A program made the position numbers and the translations under genes. A stretch of DNA of 64,000 nt from Sphagnum compactum. Lineage: Eukaryota > Bryophyta > Sphagnopsida > Sphagnales. The stretch lies in the NCBI GenBank assembly GCA_965153455.1, contig OZ234494.1:23064001-23128000 (forward strand), written 5' to 3'. This document shows positions 12,763 through 23,940 of the stretch, piece after piece; the first letter of the stretch is position 1, and every line of letters begins with the position of its first letter. Under the pieces are notes generated by a model. It saw only the letters and a program-made list of their open reading frames with translations, searched no databases and was not told the origin of the DNA.

Positions 12763-13165
12763 ATGGCGAAATACCTCCAAATAGCGAAACTCAAAACTAA
12801 AACCTCGAAAATGATGTGATTTTGGAAGTTTTCAATCGCCAGAAATGAGGGAACAAAAATAGTAAAAATAGACACATTTTTATGTTCGGTTTTGATCCCA
12901 TTACCAAAAATATAAAAGGATGATTAAAGTTTTGTGCTTGAAATATGGCGAGATTCCGCCAAATAGCAAAACTAAAAATTCGAAAATGTTGTGGTTTTGG
13001 ATGTTTTCAATCGCCGGAAGTTAGGGAGAAAAAATAGTAAAAATAGACAGATTTTTATGTTGGGTTTTCAGTCTGTGACCAAAAATGTAAAAGGATGATT
13101 AAAGTTTTGTGCTTGATATATGGCGAGATTCCGCCAAATAGCGAAACTCAAAACTAAAAATCATA
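12763..13165. repeat. Tandem repeat, about 175-base unit, 2.3 copies
   Basis: Units begin with ATGGCGA(A/G)AT followed by CC(A/G)AATAGC, and each contains TTTTCAATCGCC and AAAAGGATGATTAAAGTTTT. The second unit starts near 12943 and the third, partial, near 13119. The copies differ by scattered substitutions. It abuts the TOL promoter block. Confidence 0.8.
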
Positions 13166-13539
13166 GCCAGATTTGGATAATCTGTGTAGGGATGTATGAT
13201 CGCCATATTTTCTACAACTTTCTATGGATGATCATTATTTTGGCTATTAAAAATTCCTAAAACAACAACACTGGTGGACCGAGGAGCCCCTAATATAGCC
13301 CAATTCAGAACTTTATTGTAAAAAAAAAAGACAGGAAGCAGCAGCAGGAATGTTGGCATTAAGTTTGGGGGGTGGGCGGGGGCGGGCAAAAATAGGCTAT
13401 AAATGAGAGCAAAACTGGCTCATGAACTACTTCTCAGTAGCCAGAGCCCAATTCTAAAGATAGGTGTTTCTTTCAAGATAACGTAATTACGTGGCTATCT
13501 TACCAAGGCAAACTACTTCATCTTTTTCCAACCCAACCC

Positions 13540-13990
13540 TCCCCATATTTTTCTTTCCAATTTCTTCATCAATTTCCCAGCTTCTTCATCTCTTTTCATT
13601 TTTCATCCACAAGGATGTAAAAATTTGGATGTAAAAAATTTTAAAATTTTTCACCCCAACGTCTTCATTTCCTTTCATCCCGACTACTTCATCCCCTTTC
13701 ATCCAAACACCATCATTTTCCACCCCAACTTCTTCATCGTTTTTCATTTTTCATCCTTGTCATTCCAACTACTACATCATTTTAAATTACTTTTACCCTA
13801 ACGTCTTCATTTCTTTTCATCCCAACTACTTCATCCAAACACCATCATTTTCAACCCAACTTCTTCATCTCTTTTTATCCCAACATCTCGTCCTTTTTCG
13901 TCCAAACGAATATTTGATCATTTTTCATGTGACATTATTTCTTCACGTTCATCCAAACTTTTCATACTTTTTATCTGACTTTTACCTCAC
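13540..13990. repeat. Degenerate CTTCAT/TTTCATCC-rich minisatellite
   Basis: Words such as CCAACTTCTTCATC and CTTTTCATCC recur irregularly many times over about 450 bases on the plus strand, with no stable period. It is a low-complexity pyrimidine-rich array; no open frame of note crosses it. Confidence 0.6.
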
Positions 13991-15008
13991 TTCCATCAAA
14001 GCCTTGTACACTTTTCATCCACACACTTTACATTAATAAAATCCATTTGCTGCACCAATCAAATTAGTTTATTCACTCTGTGCAGCTTTTGTTGGGACTT
14101 AGCTTCCATCACTTCAGAATATAACTTTTTTGACAGGACTACTTCATTTGCTTTGTTGCTTCCATGTGTGCTCATTTCATGTTGAGTGAGATTCTCCCTC
14201 CTTCCATGTTGCAAATACACCAGGCTTGTTTTGTTGAGTCACCTTGCAAGTCGGACCAGCTTGTCATCTATAAATGGACAATTCCGAGCCAAAATTGGAC
14301 ATGTTTCCATCATTTGTTGGGCTCTCTAGAACACTACCCACCCCACTTGGTTGGTTGCCCGATATCTTAGCCTAGGCCAAGGCTTGCTAAACACCGCCTC
14401 AAAAATAATTTCTAGGAATCCAATGAGGTGGTTAGCTAGTATGAGTTGTGAAAGTCTATTAGGGAACTTGAAGTTTCTTTTGTTTGTTTTTTTTTTTCCC
14501 CCTTTGGAGGTGGAGGGGTTTTGTTCCTCCCCCCCCCACCTCTTCCTACTTATGTTCCTAGCAAAGTTCACCCCTATCACCTTTGCATCTTTAACACATG
14601 TATGTCAAATAATTAATCAATTTTTGACATTTTCATTTCAACAAATAGAATATTCTTGATTATTCAAGATTTTCATTCATCATTTTTTTAGTTTAAAGAT
14701 TTTTTTTTTGAAAATTTCAACATTTCCGAAGATAATTATAGTTAGTGTGGAAGGTGCCAAGGTAGTGAGTAGGCTACTAGTATTCCCAGTGTGTTAAGCG
14801 TGTGTATTCCTGAATGTTATCTCATATGCTTGTGAAATGTTCTCCGTGTTGTTCCCATTGTTCCTTACCTTGTGCTTGATGACACCACTTTTTGGCCCAA
14901 AGGTCCTTTATGTTGACCTACATATCTAGGTCGAATGATTGAACCACATATGAATTCTATCCAGGGAATGTCCACGGATTGGAAACATAATTTTTGTGAT
15001 GGTTTTCA

Positions 15009-15425
15009 AACAACAAGACCATCACAAAATAAAAGGGTTTTGGGCTTTCAATGCACTAAAAAGATAATTTATAGAGATCACACTATTTAACATGCAATAA
15101 ACCTTGATCGTCGATTTGCTTGTTTTTGGGCAATTTTGGATAAAAACAACAAGACCCATCACAAAATAAAAGGGTTTTGGGCTTTCAATTCACTAAAAAA
15201 ACTAATTCACACAAATCACACTATCTAGGATGCAACAAATCTTGATCATCGATTTGCTTGTTTTTGGGCAATTTTGGATTAAAAAAACAAGACCCATCAC
15301 AAAAATAAAAGGGATTTGGGCTTTCAAATGTATGTACTAATAAAATAGTTCATATAAATCGCACTATTTAGCATGCAGTAAACCTTGATCACCAATTTGC
15401 TTGTTTTTGAGGGATTTTGAATAAA
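15009..15425. repeat. Tandem repeat, about 135-140-base unit, three copies
   Basis: Each unit begins AACAAGACC(C)ATCACAAAA and continues through GGGCTTTCAA, a CACTAT-TTA-CATGCA segment, CTTGATC and GATTTGCTTGTTTTTG. Starts are near 15011, 15147 and 15287; the third unit is the most diverged. The array is non-coding in all frames. Confidence 0.85.
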
Positions 15426-16140
15426 ATGAAGCCATAGATGATAGATCTCCAATGAATATTATTATTAAAAAAATCATATTTTTCTTTCATTGAGTTTAAT
15501 TGTAGCCATCTTTTTTTTTTCCAAATTATTTTATTCTTTTTTATTGCTTCTCAACTTCAAATTTTCCTACTAGTGGACTGCAAGTTGACACAGGTCAAAC
15601 TTGCAACTCAAGTGCTAAAGGTGAGCCCAAAGCAACTACACCCATCCTTGAATCTAGCCCTAAATTGCTGATGGTACTTCTGATCATCCATTGGATGGAC
15701 TCTTTTGAAAGCTATGGATGGTGCCAACATTTTAAATTCAGGGCTCAAGACCAGTCAAGCTGGCCCCTAGAAGTTAGGGTCACATAAAGACATTATCAAA
15801 GGGACAAATGAGGAGTTACTTTACTGAAAAGGAATCCAAAGTTATGGGTCAAGGTTCCCCAAATTCTGGATGAGACTCCAAATGTCTGTCTGGATTTGCA
15901 TCGTCCCCATAATAACTCTCCAAGTTTGTAAGTTCAAAGTTCCATGTTCCAACTTCCAATGTTATGAATGCCAAAAAATCTTTGCTTTCACAATTATTTG
16001 GCTTGGCAGGAGGGTGTAAGGATGAAAAATGTTTTAAATACTAGGGTGAGAATGTAACCCACTCAAAGAAACAATGTACCATGGTTGGCTTTATTAATGC
16101 AATAAAAGATTCAATTTCTAATTTTTGCTTGAATGTGCCA

Positions 16141-16447
16141 GAGTGTAGAAAATTATATGAAAATCATATTAGGTTTAGGGTTTATAAAAATGTCAAAGTG
16201 TAGAAAATCATATGAAAATCATATTAGGTTTAGGGTTTAGAAATATGTCAGAGTGTAGAAAATCACATGAAAATCATATTAGGTTTAGGGTTTAGAAATA
16301 TGTCAGAGTGTAGAAAATCATATGAAAATCATATTAGGTTTAGGGTTTAAATAGGTCAGAGTATAGAAAATCATATGAAAATCATATTAGGTTTAGGGTT
16401 TAGAAATATGTCAAAGTGTAGAAAATCATATGAAAATCATTAGGAAT
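16141..16447. repeat. Tandem array, 55-base unit with an embedded telomere-like core, about 5.6 copies
   Basis: Units read GTGTAGAAAATCATATGAAA, then ATCATATTAGG, then TTTAGGGTTTAG with small variants and an intervening ATATGTCAGA spacer. Starts fall near 16143, 16198, 16253, 16308, 16361 and 16416. The core contains one and a half plant telomere units (TTTAGGG). High identity between units suggests recent expansion. Confidence 0.9.
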
Positions 16448-18867
16448 TTCAAATGCAAATGACGTTACTTTCCCCCTTTAGTATTATGGTGATGAAAGCT
16501 TGGGTTGTGTCATATTTTCATATCAAAAAAATTATTTTCATAGCCTAATTTCAAAAATATAGAGACTTTTCCATTAAACATTCCCATTATCCTTGGCCTT
16601 CCTCAAAGCATATCGTTTGGATTGATTACAAATAAATTTCTACATTGGTGTTCAAATTTCATCCAAATGAGATATCCACTCACTATTGAAAGCATGAACA
16701 AAATTTGATATTCCATTCATCCAAAATTGTAATTGTTATGGTAGGTAAAGTATTACTTAATTTTCTTTCTTTCTTTCTTTTCATCCAAAGTGCATGAAGC
16801 TATATTGAAAATCAATAATGATCAAAGGATATGTTTATCACCTTGTTAACTTCCACTACATATAGGACTAATTGTAAGCAATGTATTGAGTGCTTACAAG
16901 TTTAAAATGTCTCATTTGACCCTAATGTGTATACATGGATTTCTTTTTTTTATTGATAAGAGATAAGATTCATTGTCGTGTGACACCTATCATCCACACT
17001 AAAATACCAAAAGCTAGACAAAACAAGACTCTCATGTCTAATTCTTAATTTTCAATAGAACCTGCATCCAAAGCAAGATTGGGCAGATTGAAACTGTTTG
17101 AATGTACGTAAGCTCTCTCCCACTCCTAAATAATGAGTGTAAGATCCGTCCTCTTTTCTAGGTGTATTACAATGTTGGCAAGCTCTTGATTTCAGACAAG
17201 TTCAGGTCTAGGTTCTAGGTCAGGTTCCAGGTCCTCGCCTTTGAACTTGAGGTTCAATGTTTTGCTAGAACCACAATTGGAACCAGACCGACAACCAACC
17301 CTCTTATAAAATTGAATTACAGCTTAAAAGTGGGGTATTGTCCTTTTTAAAGGCGTTCAAGTTCTCTTTCAAAGCTTGACCTTACTTCTTATGCAAGTAG
17401 GTAGTTTTCATCAATAATACATAATTGATATTACATCATCTCCATCCTGGACTATGTGGATTAGTTGAACAAACTAATACTATTACACAAAAATATACTT
17501 ATGTTGAGTTGTTTGTATTGAAGATGAAACCGAATCTGATCTTAAATCAGACCAGTCACTAGGTTCCAATTTTGTTAAGAAAAGATCAAACCCAGAGATT
17601 TTAGAAATCCAAAGAACCAATCTCAAGACTAGACCAAATGTTCCATTAAAAACTAAAACGTTTCAAAACTGGAATTTTAAAAATCTAAAGAGTTGGTCTC
17701 AAGACTGGACCCAAGGTTCAATCAGAAAAAGTTTCAAAACTGAGTCTAAAGTTTCAAAACTGAGTCTGAAGTTTCCTTCTAAAATTAAGAACCGTTCAAC
17801 ACTGGTATGTTCAGAGATATAAGGTGGCCCTCCACATACAGAAAAGACACTTGTCCAAGTGCTTTATGTATTATACCAAGGAAAAGAAGAGAATGATAGT
17901 GACCAAAAAGGAGAAAGCTTTGTGGTATGAATTATGGACAGCCCCCAACTGTACTTCACCATGCATCATATGCACATATGATGTCAGGGTAGATTTGCCA
18001 CAGTAATGCTTGAATAATCAAAATTCTACAAACCTGCTTTGAACACAATGATCCAATTTCGGTCATCTCTAATAGACTGGGAGCATGGAATTAGCATAGA
18101 AAGTTCTCCTGAACCAAGCACAAGGTAAGCACCCAAATCAGAATACCCTATTGCCTCCGTACATTACCTTGATACTGAACACATGATATGGTTCCACTTT
18201 GAAAGACCATTCTCTGTGTGTGAACCACATAATGCAAATGGAGAGCCCAGCACGCACAAAAGAGATAAATGGTGCAAAACTTAACAAGTGCAGAGCATAC
18301 TCAAATTTTATCATGGGAACAAGTTCATCACATTTCACATGAAATCTCAGTTTAGAACAAGTAAAATTCACTCACAATTTTGTTTCACTCATTACACACA
18401 CTGCCTCTGTGATGCCCCTCTGATGCAATGGACTCTGTCATGTTTGCGTCCTTCAGCCTTTCCAGCATACACATAATATTCACATCAATACCAATGTAGC
18501 TCAAGGTGGCTAGGCTACATGTGCTGCTGTTTTTGCGAACTTCCCCGACTTTCAATAGAAAATCTGACGTGTAGGAAAATCACAATACATGCACAGGTCC
18601 CTCAATCAAGCTCCATCACTTCAGCACAGACTACATCTACTGAGGATTGAAACCATCCAGAAACCCGAGCATGCCTGTTAACCCAGTGTTCCCAAAATCA
18701 ATCCAACATGGACCGATGGTGTTTGAATCTGAGCTTGCAATTTAGCAGAGGTTTTGAAAGTGGGCATACTACAAAGGACAAACAATGAAGGATTGTGTTT
18801 ACAAATAGCTGCCTCACAATTGTCATGCACATTTTTGTGCTACATTAGTAAGGAGGAAATTATCCAT

Positions 18868-19201
18868 GTTTAGGAGATTGCAGAGAAGCTCCACAACACC
18901 CACTTCAGAGGTAAACATGACAACAATAAGTATCAGTCATAACCATACAAGTGTCAATCACAAAGCATGAGACCATCTCCTTCCTCATGAGTAGCATTGA
19001 CAAGCTGCAATGACTCCACACTGACTTCGTCAACTCCCAATAATGGTTGTAGGTGAGTATATAGTAATTCACTCAAACCATTATACAAACATCTGTGCCT
19101 TAAGTTCCTGTTGCATTTCTGGAAGCAACAAGAAGACTCTTGGTCATGATGTTGGGCTAGCACTCATAAGACATAGCTAATCCAAAAAGTCAATAGTATT
19201 T
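18868..19201. repeat. Dispersed repeat, copy 1
   Basis: Matches 25402-25735 in order and orientation through CTCCA(C/T)AACA, GA(G)GTAA-CATGACAA, CTGACTTC(G/A)TCA, GGTGAGTA, AAACCATTATACA, CATTTCTGGA, and AGACATAGC. Substitutions and small indels are frequent. See the copies inside the PURA intron. Family unknown; no coding frame is shared. Confidence 0.7.
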
Positions 19202-19466
19202 TGACTCTGAAATGGCCTCAAGTTCCTGCTGCCACTGGAACTTCATGACAGACAGACCTGCATGTGGCATTTCACTACACATGGAAACTCATGGGGCTCT
19301 CACCTAGTATCTTTTTTGCAAGGGTTTCAAAGCCAAAAAAATTATGTCACACCATTAAGCACATCTCCACCATTGGTAGCAGGGCAAGACTGAGTTTTTG
19401 AATCCAATAATGATCTGAGCCCTACTGCACCATCCATGACAATTCTATACCCACATGTGGATCAGT

Positions 19467-19490
19467 TCACTAAACCCTAAACCCTAACCT
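19467..19490. repeat. Interstitial telomere-like tract (CCCTAAA type)
   Basis: ACTAAACCCTAAACCCTAAC is two to three units of the plant telomere repeat on the C-rich strand. Similar short tracts occur at about 20167-20192, 32085-32128 and 41861-41872. They are far too short to be a telomere. Confidence 0.75.
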
Positions 19491-21712
19491 TTTTGTGTCC
19501 CTTGGACCCCTCTACATCTCTTTTATCAAACAAAGCACACACCCAGAAATTCAAGTTGGTAAATATCCATAACCTAAGAGATTATCAGAAAGCTGTCAAC
19601 CCTAAACTCAAGACTAGGACAGATTCTGGGCCTGTGAATGGTAAAAATGAATGCACTTACAGTTTTGATTATGAAATGAAACTAGATGAGGTTTGATACC
19701 AAAAGCAGCGTCACATTTTGGCACTGATAAGTCTACTTGCCATGCATATACTTCAGGCATTTCAAATACATTATTCAAGACATGAATGGAAAAATAGACT
19801 CTTGAAGAAAAGGGTATTCAGGATTTAAAACTTACAAGCAACCCAAAGTGGAGAAAAGTCGAGAACCTAATACCAATTTCCAACTTCAATACTTAGAGCA
19901 AAAACTTGCTGCATGTATATACCATCAAAGAAGTACAAATTCTGTATTCTTCAGAGCACAACTTTGGGTTCTGATTTCCAAGTCAGTACAAGTAACTTAG
20001 ATAAGCAATCAGCTGTGAAGTGCAATGAAATGACAACTGGAATGGGGAACACATGAGTGGAAGGATTGATTCATACATGCACATTGTCATACACATAAGC
20101 TTCAGATTCAGCTCCCAAGTCGCAATCCAGCACCACTGATCATGAATTGCAAAATTATCAGTTCAGCTAAACCCTAAACCCGAAACCCTAATCCCTTGCA
20201 GCAATTTTTCCATCCAGGCAGAGAAATGTATCTCCTTTTCAGGTTCACTTCTCCACAAATAATGGATCATTACAGGATCAAGGTTCTTCTTCCAGAACAG
20301 TTTCAACACTTGCAACAGAAAGGCAATTGTCATCTTTTACATGGAAATTGTAAATCTAGCAATTAGGTACCTGCTATAGTAAACATACATGCAACCCTAA
20401 ATTCATTTTCAATTTCATTAATTGGAACTCTCTGTTTTGTTTTATTGTAAATTTTATGCACTACTTATTTGTTAACTACTGGACATAGTTGAGGTTGTTA
20501 GTTGTTACCTACTTCTTTAGCTATTTGCAACTACTGGCCTTCCTAATTTATGAGGCTTGATTACTTCTTTAGGTCCCCTACCCATGATCAACAATTTCTG
20601 TCAACATGTTTAATTTTTCCAACAAAAAGGGTTCCCCAAGCACCATTTTCATATTTCAGAATTTCAACACTTCAGAATAAGTACGCAAGGTGCATCATTA
20701 GTAATTACATAACAATAAACATACGTAGCTAATTTAGTGGTGGGGACAGTAATAACTAATTAAGAAGTTAAGAGTTAGGGGTTTGAATTGGACAAAATTT
20801 GATCGTTCAATTTTCCAGCACTACGTTTTGTTTTCAAATATATTTTTTGAGTCTTTATCGTTTTGTGAATTAATTAGCACCCAACCTTAGTGGCAAGTGC
20901 GGTATTTGTAAATACTGACCTCCGTACTTTATGAGGTTGATAAGAAAAGCCATACTACAGGGTGCCATGGCAGTGAACTTTCTCAAATATGGACTCGAGT
21001 TATTGGTCTTGGCCTCTAAATACATTTAATGGGCTCTCTTTGATGAAAAACCTACCAAACTTGATTACAAGAGAATGCAAGAAGTAAAAAGGAAATGAAG
21101 AAAAGAAATTTTCACACTTCAGTTTTTGTTCATGTATGGACTTGATTGCTCATTAGGTTTCTTGCGACAAGTGTATCCTTCAAACATGATGATGGCCATT
21201 TGTTGACTCTTGCACAAACCTCATGTTTTTTTTTATGCTTCCCATAATTCCAAATGAAATCCCAGCCCATAACCCGCACTAATTTTACCACCAGTAACTC
21301 ATAGCAAAGGTTAGACCAACACATCAAATACGATGACATGTTGTCCCATCCTTTTTCCGTGGATGTTCCCATGTTTCCCAATAGCATCTTCACAGAAGTA
21401 TGAAGGGTAGTAATGTTTAAGTTTTTGTTGCCAATATTCTCAACATAGTTTTGAAGTTGAAACCCGTTTGATATTCCCAAAGTCATTTTCAAGTTATGGA
21501 TGGTGTAAGCGACAATTGCATCATCCTAGGCACCTTATTTCAGGAATGCCCTCTCCCCAGCCTCACCCTACATAAATTCTTTTGATAAAATGCTACCCAA
21601 TGCAAGTAGTTCAATTTGCAATAAAACAGCTTTGTTCACATTACAAAATGATGAGGCTTAACCAAAAGCATGATTGTTAAGCCATGAGCTAAATCTGAGC
21701 ACTGAACATAAT

Positions 21713-21950
21713 GTTTTTCCAATTTTGTGATATAGCCACATTGGTGATCATCCATGAGAGGAATTAGCCAAATTTGGCCACAGGCCAGAGAGAAAAATAC
21801 AAAACTTTAAAAAAATCCTCCTATATTTTGGTGGCCTGCTAGAATCCATTGTTTAAAGAATATAAGGAACTTAGAATATTTTTCCTCCAAATCTGACGAC
21901 TTTGGTGCATTTTTTCTGCAAAAATCCTTTGAACCCTGTGGCAATGGATT
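21713..21950. repeat. Dispersed repeat shared with 51625-51830
   Basis: Both copies contain a T run, then TTGTGATATAGCCA or its variant CTGTGATGCAGCCA, TTAGCCAAATTTGGC, an A-rich stretch, ATATTTGG or its variant, and TTTTTTC(T/A)(G/C)(C/A)AAAA(A/G)TCCTTTG(A/C)A in the same order and orientation. Not coding. Family not recognised. Confidence 0.65.
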
Positions 21951-23275
21951 CAATCTGCCACCCCAGACATGCCATGGAATGGTCTCAACCTTGCCCATTC
22001 CACTGAGCGTCGTCTAAAGAGCCATTCCATACAGTAGTGTACCTACATAAAAAACAAAGACAAAACTGGTTACTGGTGCTAGACAAAGTAAGGACAAACC
22101 GGCAGAACAAAATCAAATACAAGAACTTCGTTTCAGGTACACCTGCCACAAAACAGCAATCTGTCTCCCAGTTGCAGAAAGGCAAAATTATTATTTAAAA
22201 CCATAACTATGCCATGACACTCCACCTCATCTCCATTACCTTTCATCCCTAATAAAAAACACCAAGCAATTTATTCTGCCGGTTGTAGTGAACCTGCTGT
22301 GCACTGAATGCGCTTCTACTACAACCTGCTGTGCACTGAACGTGCTTCTTGACTGGACTTTGGTAGAATTATGTGTAAAACCCCCCAGGACATTTGAAAC
22401 CCCACTACAAACTTTAGGGGTGTGAGTGCTATGTCCTGCCTGTAGCTCATATGGTTCTGCCTTGTAAAAGGCCTCATGCATTGTTGACCCAAATAGCTTC
22501 AAATGAAAATTCCTTGATTTTTGAGGAATGAATCAGGAGTCTTTTAACTGTCTTAAACCGCATTAAAGACTAATTTCCAGTCTTTTTAACTTTTAACTCT
22601 GAATTGTGAGTTCATTTTATGATCACTTCATGGAACATAATGTTCCATACAAGCTTTGCCATTTGCCATTTGCAGATGTTGTTGCAGCATCCTGTGCTGT
22701 ATAGTTCTGCCACATGGTTGGACGTGTGTTGGTCATGATGCAGAACATTGCATTGACACACCCACAAAGTTCATATGGGGTGTATGACATCGTCCGGCAA
22801 CCAGGCTCTCTATTGTTCTGATCATTTCTCCACTAAATTTTGTCAATTAGTACTTACCTGATCCCCACCACCCCCATCTTGTAACAAACTAGGTGACTGA
22901 TTGAAGTTTTCATAACTAATTAGAGTGATTAGTGTCAGTTCAAGCCCAATTAATTGGGCCAAATTTTTACCCAGTCCAACAAATAGAAAAAGAGGACCTA
23001 AAGAAATCATAGTTCGAGGACCATACACAGTAACATGTATGGCAATGACTAGCTACTGTATTCATATCCCCACTGATCATTCATCAGCTACCAGGCATGT
23101 GGGTGGAGGTCAATGTCATACATCAACCAGCATGCTGAGGAGTTACTGTCACAAGACTGGCAGTAATGGAAAGACTCGGGCCATGATGTACTACCTCGAC
23201 AAACTATGAAAGAGGAGACTGCGAAAGCAAGCAAATAGAATGAAGAAACCCAAAAGAAGAGAATCCAGAAAAGAG

Positions 23276-23540
23276 CCAAACAATGGAAGAGGAGAGAACT
23301 GAGAGCATGAGCTTTTGAGAACAAAGATCTTTTGGCCATGGGACTCAAAGACAACCAAACAGCACTCCTCTGCAGCAGAATTGCGGATCGTGAGCCTCCG
23401 CAACAAAACCAAACAATGGAAGAGGAGAGAACTGAGAGCATGAACTTTTGAGAACAAAGATCTTTTGGCCATGGGACTCAAAAACAACCAAACAGCACTC
23501 CATTGCAACGGAATTGCAGATCGTGAGCCTCCACAACATG
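23276..23540. repeat. Recent tandem duplication, 133-base unit, two copies
   Basis: CCAAACAATGGAAGAGGAGA opens both copies (23276 and 23409), and both continue through GATCTTTTGGCCATGGGACT and GATCGTGAGCCTCC. Identity by eye is above 90 percent, so the duplication is young. It lies about 400 bases downstream of the PURA stop codon, in or near its 3' UTR. Confidence 0.92.
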
Positions 23541-23940
23541 AGAATCTACAATTACTCAGGTGCTGTAGAAAACCACTGTGTGACAAAAGTAGCAACAACT
23601 GTATTCATTGGCACCCTGGTGGCTCAAATGCTGAACACAGCCTTTCTGTCAGCACTTGGGAGTCACAATCTCCTGTGAAAGAGCATAAGAGGGGCCTCCT
23701 CACAGCAGTGCACTGATACCATACCCAACCTGGAAAAAAAATGTCCTTCCTGAAAGCTCATCACAACCCAGCCTATCAATCCTTGCTTTGACAGATGTCA
23801 AACAGCAGAGACTCCATGTCCGTGCTGCCAGTTTTGTGCAGCTCATGTAGCTGGGTTGCAAACCCTCCCGAACAGCAGTGCTGATAATAGCTGCCTGCTG
23901 CTTTGAATGTATTGCTCCTATGCCATACATGATTGCTTAG

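Larger units (their letters stand above)
14000..23900. other. Repeat-rich spacer between TOL and PURA
   Basis: No gene that I can support lies here. Three tandem arrays and short telomere-like tracts are listed separately. A 120-residue frame on the minus strand at 21130-21492 (with LYTIHNL-like sequence before its ATG broken by stops) is the longest uninterrupted frame, but it matches no family I know. A small direct duplication of GAACCTGCTGTGCACTGAA type sits at 22291-22350. The part nearest 23,940 is probably the PURA 3' UTR. Confidence 0.45.

Noticed and set aside
16141-16447. Array that superficially resembles a CRISPR array
   Set aside because: There are no variable spacers: the whole 55-base unit repeats, and the genome is eukaryotic.
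21130-21492. 120-residue open frame on the minus strand
   Set aside because: No family motif; stops precede it in the same frame and no spliced partner exon was found. Left as unexplained sequence.
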